Source: LMUY01 sp964244585
GTDB taxonomy: Bacteria > Pseudomonadota > Alphaproteobacteria > Acetobacterales > Acetobacteraceae
Assembly (NCBI GenBank): GCA_964244585.1
Contig: CAXTJM010000009.1
Location: forward strand, 62,001-126,000
Direction of reading: 5' to 3'
DNA length: 64,000 bases
Part shown: in pieces, positions 25,620-34,218 of the stretch
How the letters are laid out: every line of letters starts with the position of its first letter
Numbering within the stretch: the stretch's first letter is position 1
The notes under the pieces: model-generated
The model's input: the letters and a program-made list of their open reading frames with translations, nothing else
The model's database searches: none
What the model was told of the DNA's origin: nothing
Program-made: the position numbers and the translations under genes

Positions 25620-27436
25620 TGTGCGGCATCGTGGGCGTGTTAGGGGCGCGGCCGGCGGCCCCGTTGCTGTTGGACGCTTTACGGCGGCTGGAATACCGCG
25701 GCTATGACAGCGCCGGCATCGCGACGCTCACCAACGGCCATATCGAACGCCGCCGCGCACCGGGCAAGCTCGCCAACCTGGCCGCCGTGCTGGACCGCGA
25801 CCCGCTGCCCGGCACTACCGGCATCGGCCACACGCGCTGGGCCACGCACGGGGCCCCCACCGAGACGAATGCGCACCCGCACGGCACGTCCCGCGTGTCG
25901 GTCGTGCATAACGGGATCATCGAGAACCATGCCAGCCTGCGCGACGAGCTGGAGGGTGCGGGGCAGGTGTTCGAGACCGAGACCGATACCGAGACGGTCG
26001 TGCAACTGGCGGACCTCTACCTGAAATCCGGCATGCCGCCGGTCGAGGCCGCACGGGCGACGTTCGCCCGGCTGCACGGCGCCTATGCGCTCGCCATGGT
26101 GTTCGCCGGGCAACCCGGTTTGATGGTGGGTGCGCAGCGCGGTGCGCCGCTTGCGGTCGGCTACGGCGAGGACGAGATGTTCCTCGGCTCGGACAGCCTG
26201 GCGCTTGCCCCGCTCACCCAACGCATCGCCTTCCTGCGGGATGGCGACTGGACCGTGCTGCATCATGGCGGCGCGCAGTTCTTCGACGGCGCCGGGCGCG
26301 GCGTGGAACGCGAAATCCGCCGCACCGTGCATACCGGGGCCGCCATCGGCAAGGATGGATTCCGGCACTTCATGGAAAAGGAGCTGCACGAGCATCCCAG
26401 CGTCATTGGCCAGGTGCTGCACCGCATGATCGACCCTGCGTCCCGCACGGTCGCCATGCCATCGCTGCCCTTCGACCTTGCCGTCGTGCCGCGCGTCACC
26501 GTCACCGCCTGCGGCAGCGCGTATTACGCCGGCCTGGTGGCGCGGCATTGGCTGGAAGCGGAGGCGCGGCTGCCGGCCGATGCGGACGTCGCCAGCGAAT
26601 TGCGCTATCGCGAGCCGCCGTTGCAGCCGGGTGGCCTGGCGCTGCTGGTCAGCCAATCGGGCGAGACGGCGGACACGCTGGCGGCGCTGCGGTCCCTGCG
26701 GGGAGCCGGCCAACATGTAATGAGCGTGCTGAACGTGCCGGAAAGCACCATGGCGCGCGAGAGCGACGCGGTGTTGGAGACCTTGGCCGGCCAGGAAATC
26801 GGCGTCGCCAGCACCAAGGCGTTCACCGCCCAGCTCACCACCCTGGCCTGCCTGGCGATCGCCGCCGGGCGCGCCCGTGGCACGATCGGGCCGGCTCGGG
26901 AGGCGGAGTTGGTGGAGGCGTTGCTAGAGCTGCCAAGCCGCGCCGTCGACGTGCTGGCATTGGACCTGGCCGATGTGGCGGCCCTGGTGGCGCAGGCGCG
27001 CGACGTGTTGTTCCTGGGCCGCGGCGCGTGCTTCCCGATCGCCATGGAAGGTGCGCTTAAGCTGAAGGAGATCAGCTACATCCACGCTGAAGGATACGCC
27101 GCCGGGGAAATGAAGCATGGCCCGATCGCGCTAATCGACCGCGACGTGCCGGTGGTCGCTGCCGCGCCGAGCGGACCGTTGTTCGAGAAGACGGCCTCCA
27201 ACCTGCAGGAGGCTGCGGCCCGGGGCGGTCGGCTGATCGTGTTCAGCGATGCCGAAGGGGCGGCCAAGTTGCGCGGCATCGCTGCGGCGACCGTGGTGTT
27301 GCCGGCCGTGCACCCGTTCGTCGCACCGATCCTATACGCGATCCCGGTGCAGATGCTGGCCTACAAGGTGGCCGTGCTGAAGGGCACCGACATCGACCAG
27401 CCCCGCAACCTGGCGAAGTCCGTCACGGTCGAGTAG
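25619..27436 (+). CDS. glmS: Glutamine--fructose-6-phosphate aminotransferase
   Basis: GlmS makes glucosamine-6-phosphate from fructose-6-phosphate and glutamine. The 605-residue protein has the Ntn-hydrolase glutaminase with the catalytic Cys at position 2 (MCGIVGVLG), followed by RRLEYRGYDSAGIA and GHTRWATHG. Two SIS domains follow (ACGSAYYAGLVARHW, LLVSQSGETADTLAALR, GVASTKAFTAQL), with the C-terminal PRNLAKSVTVE. It is coupled to glmU, so the hexosamine branch is regulated as one unit. No glmM is in this window. Confidence 0.98.
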   Translation: MCGIVGVLGARPAAPLLLDALRRLEYRGYDSAGIATLTNGHIERRRAPGKLANLAAVLDRDPLPGTTGIGHTRWATHGAPTETNAHPHGTSRVSVVHNGIIENHASLRDELEGAGQVFETETDTETVVQLADLYLKSGMPPVEAARATFARLHGAYALAMVFAGQPGLMVGAQRGAPLAVGYGEDEMFLGSDSLALAPLTQRIAFLRDGDWTVLHHGGAQFFDGAGRGVEREIRRTVHTGAAIGKDGFRHFMEKELHEHPSVIGQVLHRMIDPASRTVAMPSLPFDLAVVPRVTVTACGSAYYAGLVARHWLEAEARLPADADVASELRYREPPLQPGGLALLVSQSGETADTLAALRSLRGAGQHVMSVLNVPESTMARESDAVLETLAGQEIGVASTKAFTAQLTTLACLAIAAGRARGTIGPAREAELVEALLELPSRAVDVLALDLADVAALVAQARDVLFLGRGACFPIAMEGALKLKEISYIHAEGYAAGEMKHGPIALIDRDVPVVAAAPSGPLFEKTASNLQEAAARGGRLIVFSDAEGAAKLRGIAAATVVLPAVHPFVAPILYAIPVQMLAYKVAVLKGTDIDQPRNLAKSVTVE

Positions 27437-27485
27437 GCAGACCACCTGGCGTTGTGCCGCTCGGCATATGGCGGAGCATCGGGTC

Positions 27486-28076
27486 ATGCGGATCTGCTTC
27501 ATCGGCGACAGTTTCGTGAATGGCACGGGGGACGACGACTGCCTCGGTTGGGTGGGCCGACTCGGCTCGGAGGCGAGGCGGCGCAGGCACGATGTAACCA
27601 TCTACAATCTGGGCGTCCGGGGCGACACATCGAGCGACCTCGTGGCTCGATGGCAGCATGAGGCCGAAGCCAGGCTTGCACCCGAGCATGACGGTCGGCT
27701 GGTGTTCTCCTTCGGGGTGAACGACTGCGTGGAGGGCCGCGCCGGCCAACCGCGGGTGGCCGAGGACACCGCCATCGCCAATGCCCGCTCCATCCTGACG
27801 GCCGCCCGGCAATGGCGGCCGACTCTCATGGTCGGTCCGCCCTGTTCCCGGAATGCCGCGGTCGACACGCGCGTGAGCCGCCTGTCGGATAGGCTGGCAG
27901 TGCTGTGCGAGGACCTGGCCATCCCGTTTTTCGCGACCTTCCAGCTCACCCATGGCAACGCGGCCTGGCACTGCGAGGCCGGGCAGGGTGACGGTATCCA
28001 CCCGAACCGGGGCGGCTACGACCTTCTCTATGGGGCGTTGCTGGGTTGGAACGCGTGGCGCGAGTGGGTGCCGTAA
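27486..28076 (+). CDS. SGNH/GDSL-type hydrolase
   Basis: A 196-residue SGNH hydrolase. Block I GDSFVNG carries the nucleophile Ser (about residue 9), block II Gly is in LGVRGDTSSDL, block III is SFGVNDC, and block V DGIHPNRGGYDLL contains the catalytic Asp and His. There is no signal peptide, so it acts in the cytoplasm on an ester or acyl substrate that cannot be named. ATG 27486 starts MRICFIGDSF; a codon farther upstream is also open. It follows glmS by 50 bases. Confidence 0.88.
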   Translation: MRICFIGDSFVNGTGDDDCLGWVGRLGSEARRRRHDVTIYNLGVRGDTSSDLVARWQHEAEARLAPEHDGRLVFSFGVNDCVEGRAGQPRVAEDTAIANARSILTAARQWRPTLMVGPPCSRNAAVDTRVSRLSDRLAVLCEDLAIPFFATFQLTHGNAAWHCEAGQGDGIHPNRGGYDLLYGALLGWNAWREWVP

Positions 28077-28121
28077 GGAGCGTTCGCCAGACAGGCAAGC
28101 TCCGGCAGGGCTATACCACGC

Positions 28122-28622
28122 TCAGGGCTGTATGGCGTGCATTACGTCCGCCACGGTGCGCTCGACCGAGTTGCCGACGTCGACCGTGATCACGTGCTCG
28201 TCGGGCGCCGGCTCTTCTAGCGTGGCGAGTTGGCTGTCCAACAGCATGGGCGGCATGAACTCGTGATGGCGGTTGTTGATGTGCGCTTCCAGCGTCGCAT
28301 GGTTGCCGTGGAGGTAGACGATCTGGACGCCTGGCTTCCCGTTGCGGATCTGCTCGCGGTAGCTGCGCTTGAGCGCGGAGCATGTGATGATCGCGTCATG
28401 TCCGGTGTGCAGCCGGGCATCGATCCACTCCGCGATGATGGCGAGCCACGGTGCACGGTCCGCATCGTCCAGCGGGTGACCCGACGCCATCTTCGCGACG
28501 TTCGCCGCCGGGTGCAGCTTGTCTCCTTCCTGGAACATCCACCCTAAGGCATCGGCGATGCGCTCTGCGACCGTCGTCTTGCCGGAGCCGGATACGCCCA
28601 TGATGACGATCACCCGGCTCAC
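28122..28622 (-). CDS. gntK: Gluconokinase
   Basis: Gluconokinase phosphorylates gluconate to 6-phosphogluconate, feeding the pentose-phosphate pathway. The 166-residue protein has Walker A GVSGSGKTT (residues 9-17) and the family segments FQEGDKLHPAANVAKMASGHPLDD and TCSALKRSYREQIR. Length matches the GntK type. Start is GTG at 28622, overlapping the rpiA stop (GTGA). It is the last gene of the leftward pentose-phosphate operon. Acetic acid bacteria oxidise glucose to gluconate in the periplasm, so this step suits import of gluconate. Confidence 0.95.
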   Translation of the reverse strand: MSRVIVIMGVSGSGKTTVAERIADALGWMFQEGDKLHPAANVAKMASGHPLDDADRAPWLAIIAEWIDARLHTGHDAIITCSALKRSYREQIRNGKPGVQIVYLHGNHATLEAHINNRHHEFMPPMLLDSQLATLEEPAPDEHVITVDVGNSVERTVADVMHAIQP

Positions 28623-29311
28623 TGCGGCAATGTCCGCACGCCTGCCGGCCCGGCAACGAACACCGTCGTGGTGCGACCGATGAACAGGCCCGTCTCCACC
28701 ACGCCCACGATGGCCTGCAAGGCGGCATCAAGGGCAGACGGATTTTCGATGGCTGGCATATGGCAGTCCAGGATGAAGTTGCCGCTATCGGTGCGAAACG
28801 GCGCGCCAGCCTGGTCCACCCGACGCACGGGCCGCGCACCCAACTGCGCGATCTGCCCGGCGACGCCGTTCCAGCCGAACGGCACGACCTCCACCGGAAC
28901 CGGCGAATTCGTGCCGAGCCGGTCCACCAGCTTGCTGGCGTCAACCACGATCAACAGTTTTGCGCTGGCAGCGGCGACCATCTTCTCCCGCAGCAATGCG
29001 CCGCCCAGTCCCTTCACCAGGTCCAGCGAACCCAGGGCGACCGCGTCGGCCCCGTCGATCGTCAGGTCGAGCCTGGTGCCGGCTTCCAATTCGACCAGGG
29101 TGATGCCCCCCTCCCGTGCCTGCGCGGCGCTGCGTTCCGAGGTGGGGACGGCGGTGATGCGCAACCCCTGCCGCACCCGGGCGACCAGGCTGGCGATGGC
29201 GAAGGTGGCGGTCGATCCTGTGCCCAAACCCACGACCATACCGTCGGCCACCAGCGCCGCAGCAGCCTCCGCAGCCTGGCGCTTCAGCTCGGCATTCGCA
29301 TCGCCTGCCAT
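28619..29311 (-). CDS. rpiA: Ribose-5-phosphate isomerase A
   Basis: RpiA interconverts ribose-5-phosphate and ribulose-5-phosphate. The 230-residue protein has GLGTGSTATF (residues 28-37), the DLTIDGADAV catalytic Asp segment, and KGLGGALLREKMVAAAS with the catalytic region. ATG at 29311 shares one base with the pgl stop; its own stop overlaps gntK by four bases. It sits inside the pentose-phosphate operon between pgl and gntK. Confidence 0.96.
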   Translation of the reverse strand: MAGDANAELKRQAAEAAAALVADGMVVGLGTGSTATFAIASLVARVRQGLRITAVPTSERSAAQAREGGITLVELEAGTRLDLTIDGADAVALGSLDLVKGLGGALLREKMVAAASAKLLIVVDASKLVDRLGTNSPVPVEVVPFGWNGVAGQIAQLGARPVRRVDQAGAPFRTDSGNFILDCHMPAIENPSALDAALQAIVGVVETGLFIGRTTTVFVAGPAGVRTLPQ

Positions 29312-30021
29312 CAGCCAGCTGCGGCCTTGTCGGTGAACCAAATCAACTCACCGACCGGATGTACCCCGGCCGCCGGTAGGGTGGCGTCGCCGTCGAGCGT
29401 GCGGGCCAGTATGGCGCGCTTGGCATCTCCTGCGGCAAGGAAGGCGACGACGCGGCTGCTATCCAGCACTGGGTAGGTCAACGTCAGCCGAGGCTCCGGC
29501 TTGGCGCCGATCACCGCGGCGGTCCAGGCCGTGCGCTCCGCCAACGCGGCCACGCCAGGGAACAGGGAGGCGGTATGGCCATCCTCACCCAGGCCGAGGA
29601 ACGTCACGTCGAAGAGCGGGCGCGCCGGATCCAGCGTGTCGGCGCCATGAAATCGCTTCAGCGTGTCGGCATAGTGCAGAGCCGAGTGCTCCGGGTCCGT
29701 GTCGGTCTGCCACGGATGCACCTGGACGTCCGGGATCGGGACGTGAGCGATCATCGCCTCGCGCGCCATGCGGTAGTTGCTGTCCGGGTGGTCGTGCGGC
29801 ACGAATCGCTCGTCGCCGAAGAACAGGTGGGTGCGGTTCCAGGGAAAGCGGTCGCGGAACGCGTCGCCCGCCAGCACGCTGAAGGTCGCCTTCGGGGTCG
29901 ATCCGCCGGACAGGCACCAGGCGAAACGGCCCGGCGTGGCCAGCGCCCGCTGCAGCACCCATTCGGCGACGCGCTGCGCAACCCCGGCGGCATCGGCCTG
30001 GATGTCGACGGTGCCGGTCAT
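29311..30021 (-). CDS. pgl: 6-phosphogluconolactonase
   Basis: Pgl hydrolyses 6-phosphogluconolactone to 6-phosphogluconate, step two of the oxidative pentose-phosphate route. The 236-residue protein shows CLSGGSTPKATF (about residues 36-47), HLFFGDERFVPHDHPDSNYRM, and the catalytic FLGLGEDGHTASLFPG. It overlaps the upstream HAD gene by four bases and rpiA by one, evidence for tight coupling. Confidence 0.96.
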   Translation of the reverse strand: MTGTVDIQADAAGVAQRVAEWVLQRALATPGRFAWCLSGGSTPKATFSVLAGDAFRDRFPWNRTHLFFGDERFVPHDHPDSNYRMAREAMIAHVPIPDVQVHPWQTDTDPEHSALHYADTLKRFHGADTLDPARPLFDVTFLGLGEDGHTASLFPGVAALAERTAWTAAVIGAKPEPRLTLTYPVLDSSRVVAFLAAGDAKRAILARTLDGDATLPAAGVHPVGELIWFTDKAAAG

Positions 30022-30836
30022 GCCAGCAGGTACTTCTCGACGGCCTTGGCGAAACCTTCGTCGTCGTAGCCGTCGGTCACCGCATCGGCCTCCTTCTGCA
30101 CGGCCTGGCTGGCATTGCCCATGGCGATGGCGAACCCGCTTGGCTTGAACATCAGTACATCGTTCGGTTGGTCGCCGATGGTGGCGATCTGCCCAGCCTC
30201 GATCTTCAGCGTGCGGGCGAGGTATGCCACGACGCCGCCCTTGTTCGCCTGCGGGTGGGTGACGTCGAGATAGTACGGCTGCGAACGCGCGGCCGAAACG
30301 GTGTCTCCCAGGGCATCCTGCACGGCCTTCTCGCAGCCGGCCACCTTGTCCAGGTCGTCGCTGACGCCGACGATCTTTACAGCCGACGCGAGGTGCTCGT
30401 CGGTGAAGGCCTTCACCACCCTGGGCGGGAATTGCACGGTGTGTTCCTCGCGCTCCCGATGCGGTGCGTCGATGTCGCGCAGCAGCCAGTCATCGCCCGA
30501 GTAGACCCACACATCCAGGCCCCGCTGCTCGATCAACGCCACAGTCTTCTTCGCCGCTGCCGGGTCGAGCGTGTGGCTCTCGATGATGCTCATGTCGGCG
30601 TTGACGAACAGGCCGCCGTTGAACCCCGCGAGGGGAGTGCCGATTTGCAATGGCCCGATCAGCATGGCCATGCCCTTGGGCGGGCGGCCGCTGGTGAGGG
30701 CGAACTTGATCCCCTGGGCCTCCAGGGCGGCGACCGCCTTGCAGGCGCGGTCGGTCAACACCTTGTCCTTGGTGACCAACGTTCCATCCACGTCGGCGAG
30801 CAACAGCTTGATCGTGTCCGGGCGGGGACGTGCCAT
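30018..30836 (-). CDS. HAD-superfamily phosphatase (Cof type), first of a tandem pair
   Basis: A 272-residue HAD hydrolase with a type IIB cap. Motif I is DVDGTLV with the nucleophile Asp, motif II includes ALTSGRPPKGM, the cap follows GFNGGLFVNAD, and the C-terminal motif IV is IGDQPNDVLMF. It is a likely sugar-phosphate phosphatase, but the substrate is unknown. Its neighbour at 30848 is a homologue with the same motif order (DVDGTLVT, SSRPPRGMA, GDQHNDVPMF), so the pair arose by duplication. Position inside the pentose-phosphate operon suggests a substrate in that pathway or a side-product repair role. Confidence 0.9.
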   Translation of the reverse strand: MARPRPDTIKLLLADVDGTLVTKDKVLTDRACKAVAALEAQGIKFALTSGRPPKGMAMLIGPLQIGTPLAGFNGGLFVNADMSIIESHTLDPAAAKKTVALIEQRGLDVWVYSGDDWLLRDIDAPHREREEHTVQFPPRVVKAFTDEHLASAVKIVGVSDDLDKVAGCEKAVQDALGDTVSAARSQPYYLDVTHPQANKGGVVAYLARTLKIEAGQIATIGDQPNDVLMFKPSGFAIAMGNASQAVQKEADAVTDGYDDEGFAKAVEKYLLA

Positions 30837-30847
30837 TTGGGAGACTC

Positions 30848-31654
30848 CTAAGCGGCGTTGGGCAGTACGTAGCGGTCGATCGCCGCAGCCCAGCCGTCGT
30901 CTTCGTTGGAAGCCGTGTGCTGCGTTGCTTCTGCCGCGACGGCTGCAGGCGCATTACCCATCGCCACGCTGTGCCCGGCCACGCGAAACATCGGCACGTC
31001 ATTGTGCTGGTCGCCGAGGACGCAGACATCCGCCATGTCGACGCCATACCAGGCCGCGAAGGACCGGGCCGCCGTTCCCTTGTCGACCGACGGGTTGGTC
31101 ACGTCCAGATAGTACAACTGGGACCGGCTGGCCCGGGCGATGCTGCCGAGAGTGTCCTGCAACTCGGCCTCGCACGCGGCTAGTTCGTCGAATCTGCCGG
31201 ACGCGCCCACGACCTTGCCACACCGAGCCATGAACGGCTCGAAATCGGCGACGACGGTCGGGTCGAACCGGATGGTACGGCGCTCACGTGCGACATCGAA
31301 GTCGCCATGCTCCTTTATCAACCACGCATTGTCGGCGAACAGCCACGCGTCTACCCCGCGCTGGTCGAACAAGGCCAGGCTGTCACGCACCGCCTGTTCC
31401 GGGACATAGCGCTCGTCGATCACCACGCCATCGGGTGCGAGGATTGTCGCGCCGTTGAAGCCGCCCATCGGCCCGGTCAAGCCCAGCTCCATCGTCAGGA
31501 ACGCCATGCCCCTCGGCGGCCGGCTGCTGACCAAAGCCAGATGGACGCCGGCAGCACGGAGGTGCCGGGCAGCCTCCGCTGTGGCGGGGCTGATGGTCTT
31601 CTCCCGGGTCACGAGCGTGCCGTCGACGTCGGACACGACCAGCCGGATCGGCAT
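30848..31654 (-). CDS. HAD-superfamily phosphatase (Cof type), second of a tandem pair
   Basis: A 268-residue HAD hydrolase with the same architecture as its downstream neighbour: DVDGTLVTREK (motif I), LVSSRPPRGMAF (motif II), GFNGATIL, LYYLDVTNPSVDKG (conserved Lys), and VCVLGDQHNDVPMF (motif IV). ATG 31654 shares one base with the zwf stop; a frame six codons longer is open but would enter zwf. It is followed after 11 bases by the paralogue. The tandem copies look diverged, so they probably have different substrates. Confidence 0.9.
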   Translation of the reverse strand: MPIRLVVSDVDGTLVTREKTISPATAEAARHLRAAGVHLALVSSRPPRGMAFLTMELGLTGPMGGFNGATILAPDGVVIDERYVPEQAVRDSLALFDQRGVDAWLFADNAWLIKEHGDFDVARERRTIRFDPTVVADFEPFMARCGKVVGASGRFDELAACEAELQDTLGSIARASRSQLYYLDVTNPSVDKGTAARSFAAWYGVDMADVCVLGDQHNDVPMFRVAGHSVAMGNAPAAVAAEATQHTASNEDDGWAAAIDRYVLPNAA

Positions 31655-33198
31655 CAGCCCAACTTTCGCCACTCATGACCGTCGAGGGAGAGCAGGGCGT
31701 CGGCAGCAGCCGGTCCGTCCGTGCCGGCAGCGTAGGTGTGGACCTTGTCGCCGCCCTTCGCCACGAGGTCCAGGATCGGCTGCACCGCCATCCATCCCGC
31801 TTCGATGTTGTCGGCCCGGTTGAACAGCGTCGGATCGCCGATCAGCACGTCGTAGATCAACGTCTCGTAGCCGGTGGAGGGCTTCAGCTCGAAATAGTCT
31901 TCGTACCTGAAATCCATCCTGACCGGCTTCAGCACCACGTTCTGGCCAGGCTGCTTGGCGCTGAAGTGCAGCGAGATGCCTTCATGCGGTTGCAGGTGCA
32001 GGACCATCACGTTCGCCGTCATCTTGTCGACCGTCGTGTCCCGGAACATCGCAAACGGCGCCTGCTTGAACTGGATCGCGATCTCCGTCTTGCGTGCCGC
32101 CATCCGCTTGCCCGTGCGCAGATAGAATGGCACGCCGGCCCAGCGCCAATTGTCGATCATCAGCTTGACCGCGACGAAGGTCTCCACCGTCGAATCCGGC
32201 GCGACGTCCGGCTCGTCCGTGTAGGCCGCGACCCGGCCTTCCTCGCTCATTTGGCCGGCAATGTATTGTCCGCGCACGACGTTCTGTTCGACATCCGCAG
32301 CGTTCATCGGGTGGATCGCCTCAATGACCTTTGCCTTCTCGCTTCGCACGGCGTCCGCGTCGAAGGAATTAGGCGGTTCCATCGTGGTCATGGCGAGAAG
32401 CTGGAACATGTGATTAGGCACCATGTCCCGCAACGCACCGGTCACTTCGTAGAACTTGCCGCGCTTCTCGACCCCGACCGTCTCGGACGCGGTGATCTGG
32501 ATGCTGTCGATGTGATCGCGATTCCACAGCGGCTCGAAAATGCCGTTGCCGAAACGCAACGCCATGATGTTCTGCACCGTCTCCTTTCCCAGGAAATGGT
32601 CGATCCGGTAGATCTGGTTCTCTTCAAGCTCCGACAGGATGTGGGCGTTGAGGTCCTTCGCGGATTGCAGGTCGTGTCCGAACGGCTTCTCGATCACGAC
32701 GCGTCGGAACGTGCCGTCCTTCTGTTCGGTCAGCTTGGCCGCGTGCAGCTGGTCGATGATCGTGCCGAAGAAGCGGTCGGCTACGGCCAGGTAGAAGACG
32801 GCATTCCCATCGCCGAGCGTGTCGGCCAGCGCCTTGAACGTGTCCGGTTTGGTGAAATCGCCGGCCGTGTAGTGCAGCCGTGGCTTCAGCCAGCCCCACC
32901 ACTCCATGTTGAGCGTCTTCTCGGCGAACTCGCCACCCTTGTCTGGGGTGAAGCTCTCCATCATGGCTTGCTGGCGGCCCTGAAAATCCTCGTCGCTGCC
33001 GGCATCCCGGTCGATCCCGACGATGCTGAACTTGTCGTCGAGCAGCTTGGCACCAGAGAGGTTGTACAAGGCGGGCATGAGCAGCCGCTTCGTCAGGTCT
33101 CCATTGGCGCCGAAGATCACCATCGTGCAGGGCGGCGCGGCTTTCGCCGTCTTGGCCAGCGCTGCGGTGTCGTTTGTCGTCCGTTCCGGTCCGCTCAT
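31654..33198 (-). CDS. zwf: Glucose-6-phosphate 1-dehydrogenase
   Basis: Zwf oxidises glucose-6-phosphate to 6-phosphogluconolactone, producing NAD(P)H. The 514-residue protein has the Rossmann motif FGANGDLTKRLL (residues 29-40), the coenzyme/substrate segment IEKPFGHDL, and the active site RIDHFLGKETVQN. Also present are FRYEDYFELKPSTGYETLIYD and GDKVHTYAAGTDGP. ATG 33198 is four bases past the gnd stop; its stop overlaps the HAD gene by one base. It forms part of the leftward pentose-phosphate operon. Confidence 0.97.
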   Translation of the reverse strand: MSGPERTTNDTAALAKTAKAAPPCTMVIFGANGDLTKRLLMPALYNLSGAKLLDDKFSIVGIDRDAGSDEDFQGRQQAMMESFTPDKGGEFAEKTLNMEWWGWLKPRLHYTAGDFTKPDTFKALADTLGDGNAVFYLAVADRFFGTIIDQLHAAKLTEQKDGTFRRVVIEKPFGHDLQSAKDLNAHILSELEENQIYRIDHFLGKETVQNIMALRFGNGIFEPLWNRDHIDSIQITASETVGVEKRGKFYEVTGALRDMVPNHMFQLLAMTTMEPPNSFDADAVRSEKAKVIEAIHPMNAADVEQNVVRGQYIAGQMSEEGRVAAYTDEPDVAPDSTVETFVAVKLMIDNWRWAGVPFYLRTGKRMAARKTEIAIQFKQAPFAMFRDTTVDKMTANVMVLHLQPHEGISLHFSAKQPGQNVVLKPVRMDFRYEDYFELKPSTGYETLIYDVLIGDPTLFNRADNIEAGWMAVQPILDLVAKGGDKVHTYAAGTDGPAAADALLSLDGHEWRKLG

Positions 33199-33202
33199 CC
33201 CA

Positions 33203-34180
33203 TCAGGCCTTCGGCTCGACGTGGCCGCCGAAGCCAAACCGCATGGCCGACAGCATCTTTTCGCCGAACGTATGCTGTTGACGCGAGCGGAACCGGGCAA
33301 AGAGCGAAGCCGCCAGGACGGGCACGGGAACGGCTTCCTCCACGGCTGCATCGATCGTCCACCGGCCTTCTCCGCTGTCAGACACGTCGCCGCTGAATTT
33401 CTCCAACTTCTCGTCGCCGGCCAGGGCCTGTGCGGTGAGGTCCAACAGCCACGACGACACCACGGATCCGCGCCGCCAGACTTCGGCGATGTCGCCCATG
33501 TTGAGGCTATAACGCTCGTCCTCGGGAAGTTCTGCGCTATCCTTGTTTTTCAAGACGTCGAAGCCTTCCGCATAGGCCTGCATCATCCCGTATTCGATGC
33601 CGTTATGGACCATCTTGACGAAATGCCCGCTTCCAGCGGGACCACAATGCAGATAACCCTGCTCCGCGGTCGGGTTGCGGCCGTCCCGGTGCGGCGTCTT
33701 CTCGATCGTGCCTTCGCCCGGCGCCAGGGCGGACAGGATCGGGTCGATAAGGCGCACCGCTTCGTCTTCGCCGCCAATCATCATGCAATAGCCGCGTTGC
33801 AACCCCCACACGCCGCCCGATGTGCCGACGTCGACGTAGACGATCCCCTTGCCGCGAAGCTCCTTGGCGCGGCGGATGTCGTCCTTGTACATGGAGTTGC
33901 CGCCATCGATGATGATGTCGCCTTTCTCCATCAGGCCTCCCAAGGCCTGAATGGTGTCCTCGGTGATCTTGCCGGACGGCAGCATGACCCAGACGATCCG
34001 CGGAGAAGGAAGCTGCCTGACCATGTTCTCCAGCCCGGAGGATTTCGCGGCGCCTTGGCCGACAATCCCGTCGACTGCCTTTTCGCTGTGGTCATACACG
34101 ACGCACTCATGCCCGTGCTTCATCAGCCGCAGGCTGATGTTGCCCCCCATGCGCCCGAGACCGATTACGCCGAGTTTCAT
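33203..34180 (-). CDS. gnd: 6-phosphogluconate dehydrogenase, decarboxylating, short form
   Basis: Gnd oxidatively decarboxylates 6-phosphogluconate to ribulose-5-phosphate. The 325-residue protein is the short, GndA-like form rather than the 470-residue type. It shows GLGRMGG (residues 7-13), IDGGNSMYKDD, VGTSGGVWGLQRGYCMMIGG with the catalytic region, and FVKMVHNGIEYGMM with Lys and Asn. After beta-2 the sequence is VVYDHSEKA. An Asp there favours NAD, whereas long NADP enzymes have Asn-Arg-Thr. That cofactor assignment is inference. Confidence 0.95.
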   Translation of the reverse strand: MKLGVIGLGRMGGNISLRLMKHGHECVVYDHSEKAVDGIVGQGAAKSSGLENMVRQLPSPRIVWVMLPSGKITEDTIQALGGLMEKGDIIIDGGNSMYKDDIRRAKELRGKGIVYVDVGTSGGVWGLQRGYCMMIGGEDEAVRLIDPILSALAPGEGTIEKTPHRDGRNPTAEQGYLHCGPAGSGHFVKMVHNGIEYGMMQAYAEGFDVLKNKDSAELPEDERYSLNMGDIAEVWRRGSVVSSWLLDLTAQALAGDEKLEKFSGDVSDSGEGRWTIDAAVEEAVPVPVLAASLFARFRSRQQHTFGEKMLSAMRFGFGGHVEPKA

Positions 34181-34218
34181 TCAAATGCTCCAAAAGGGAA
34201 GGGCATAATTGCCTCCGG

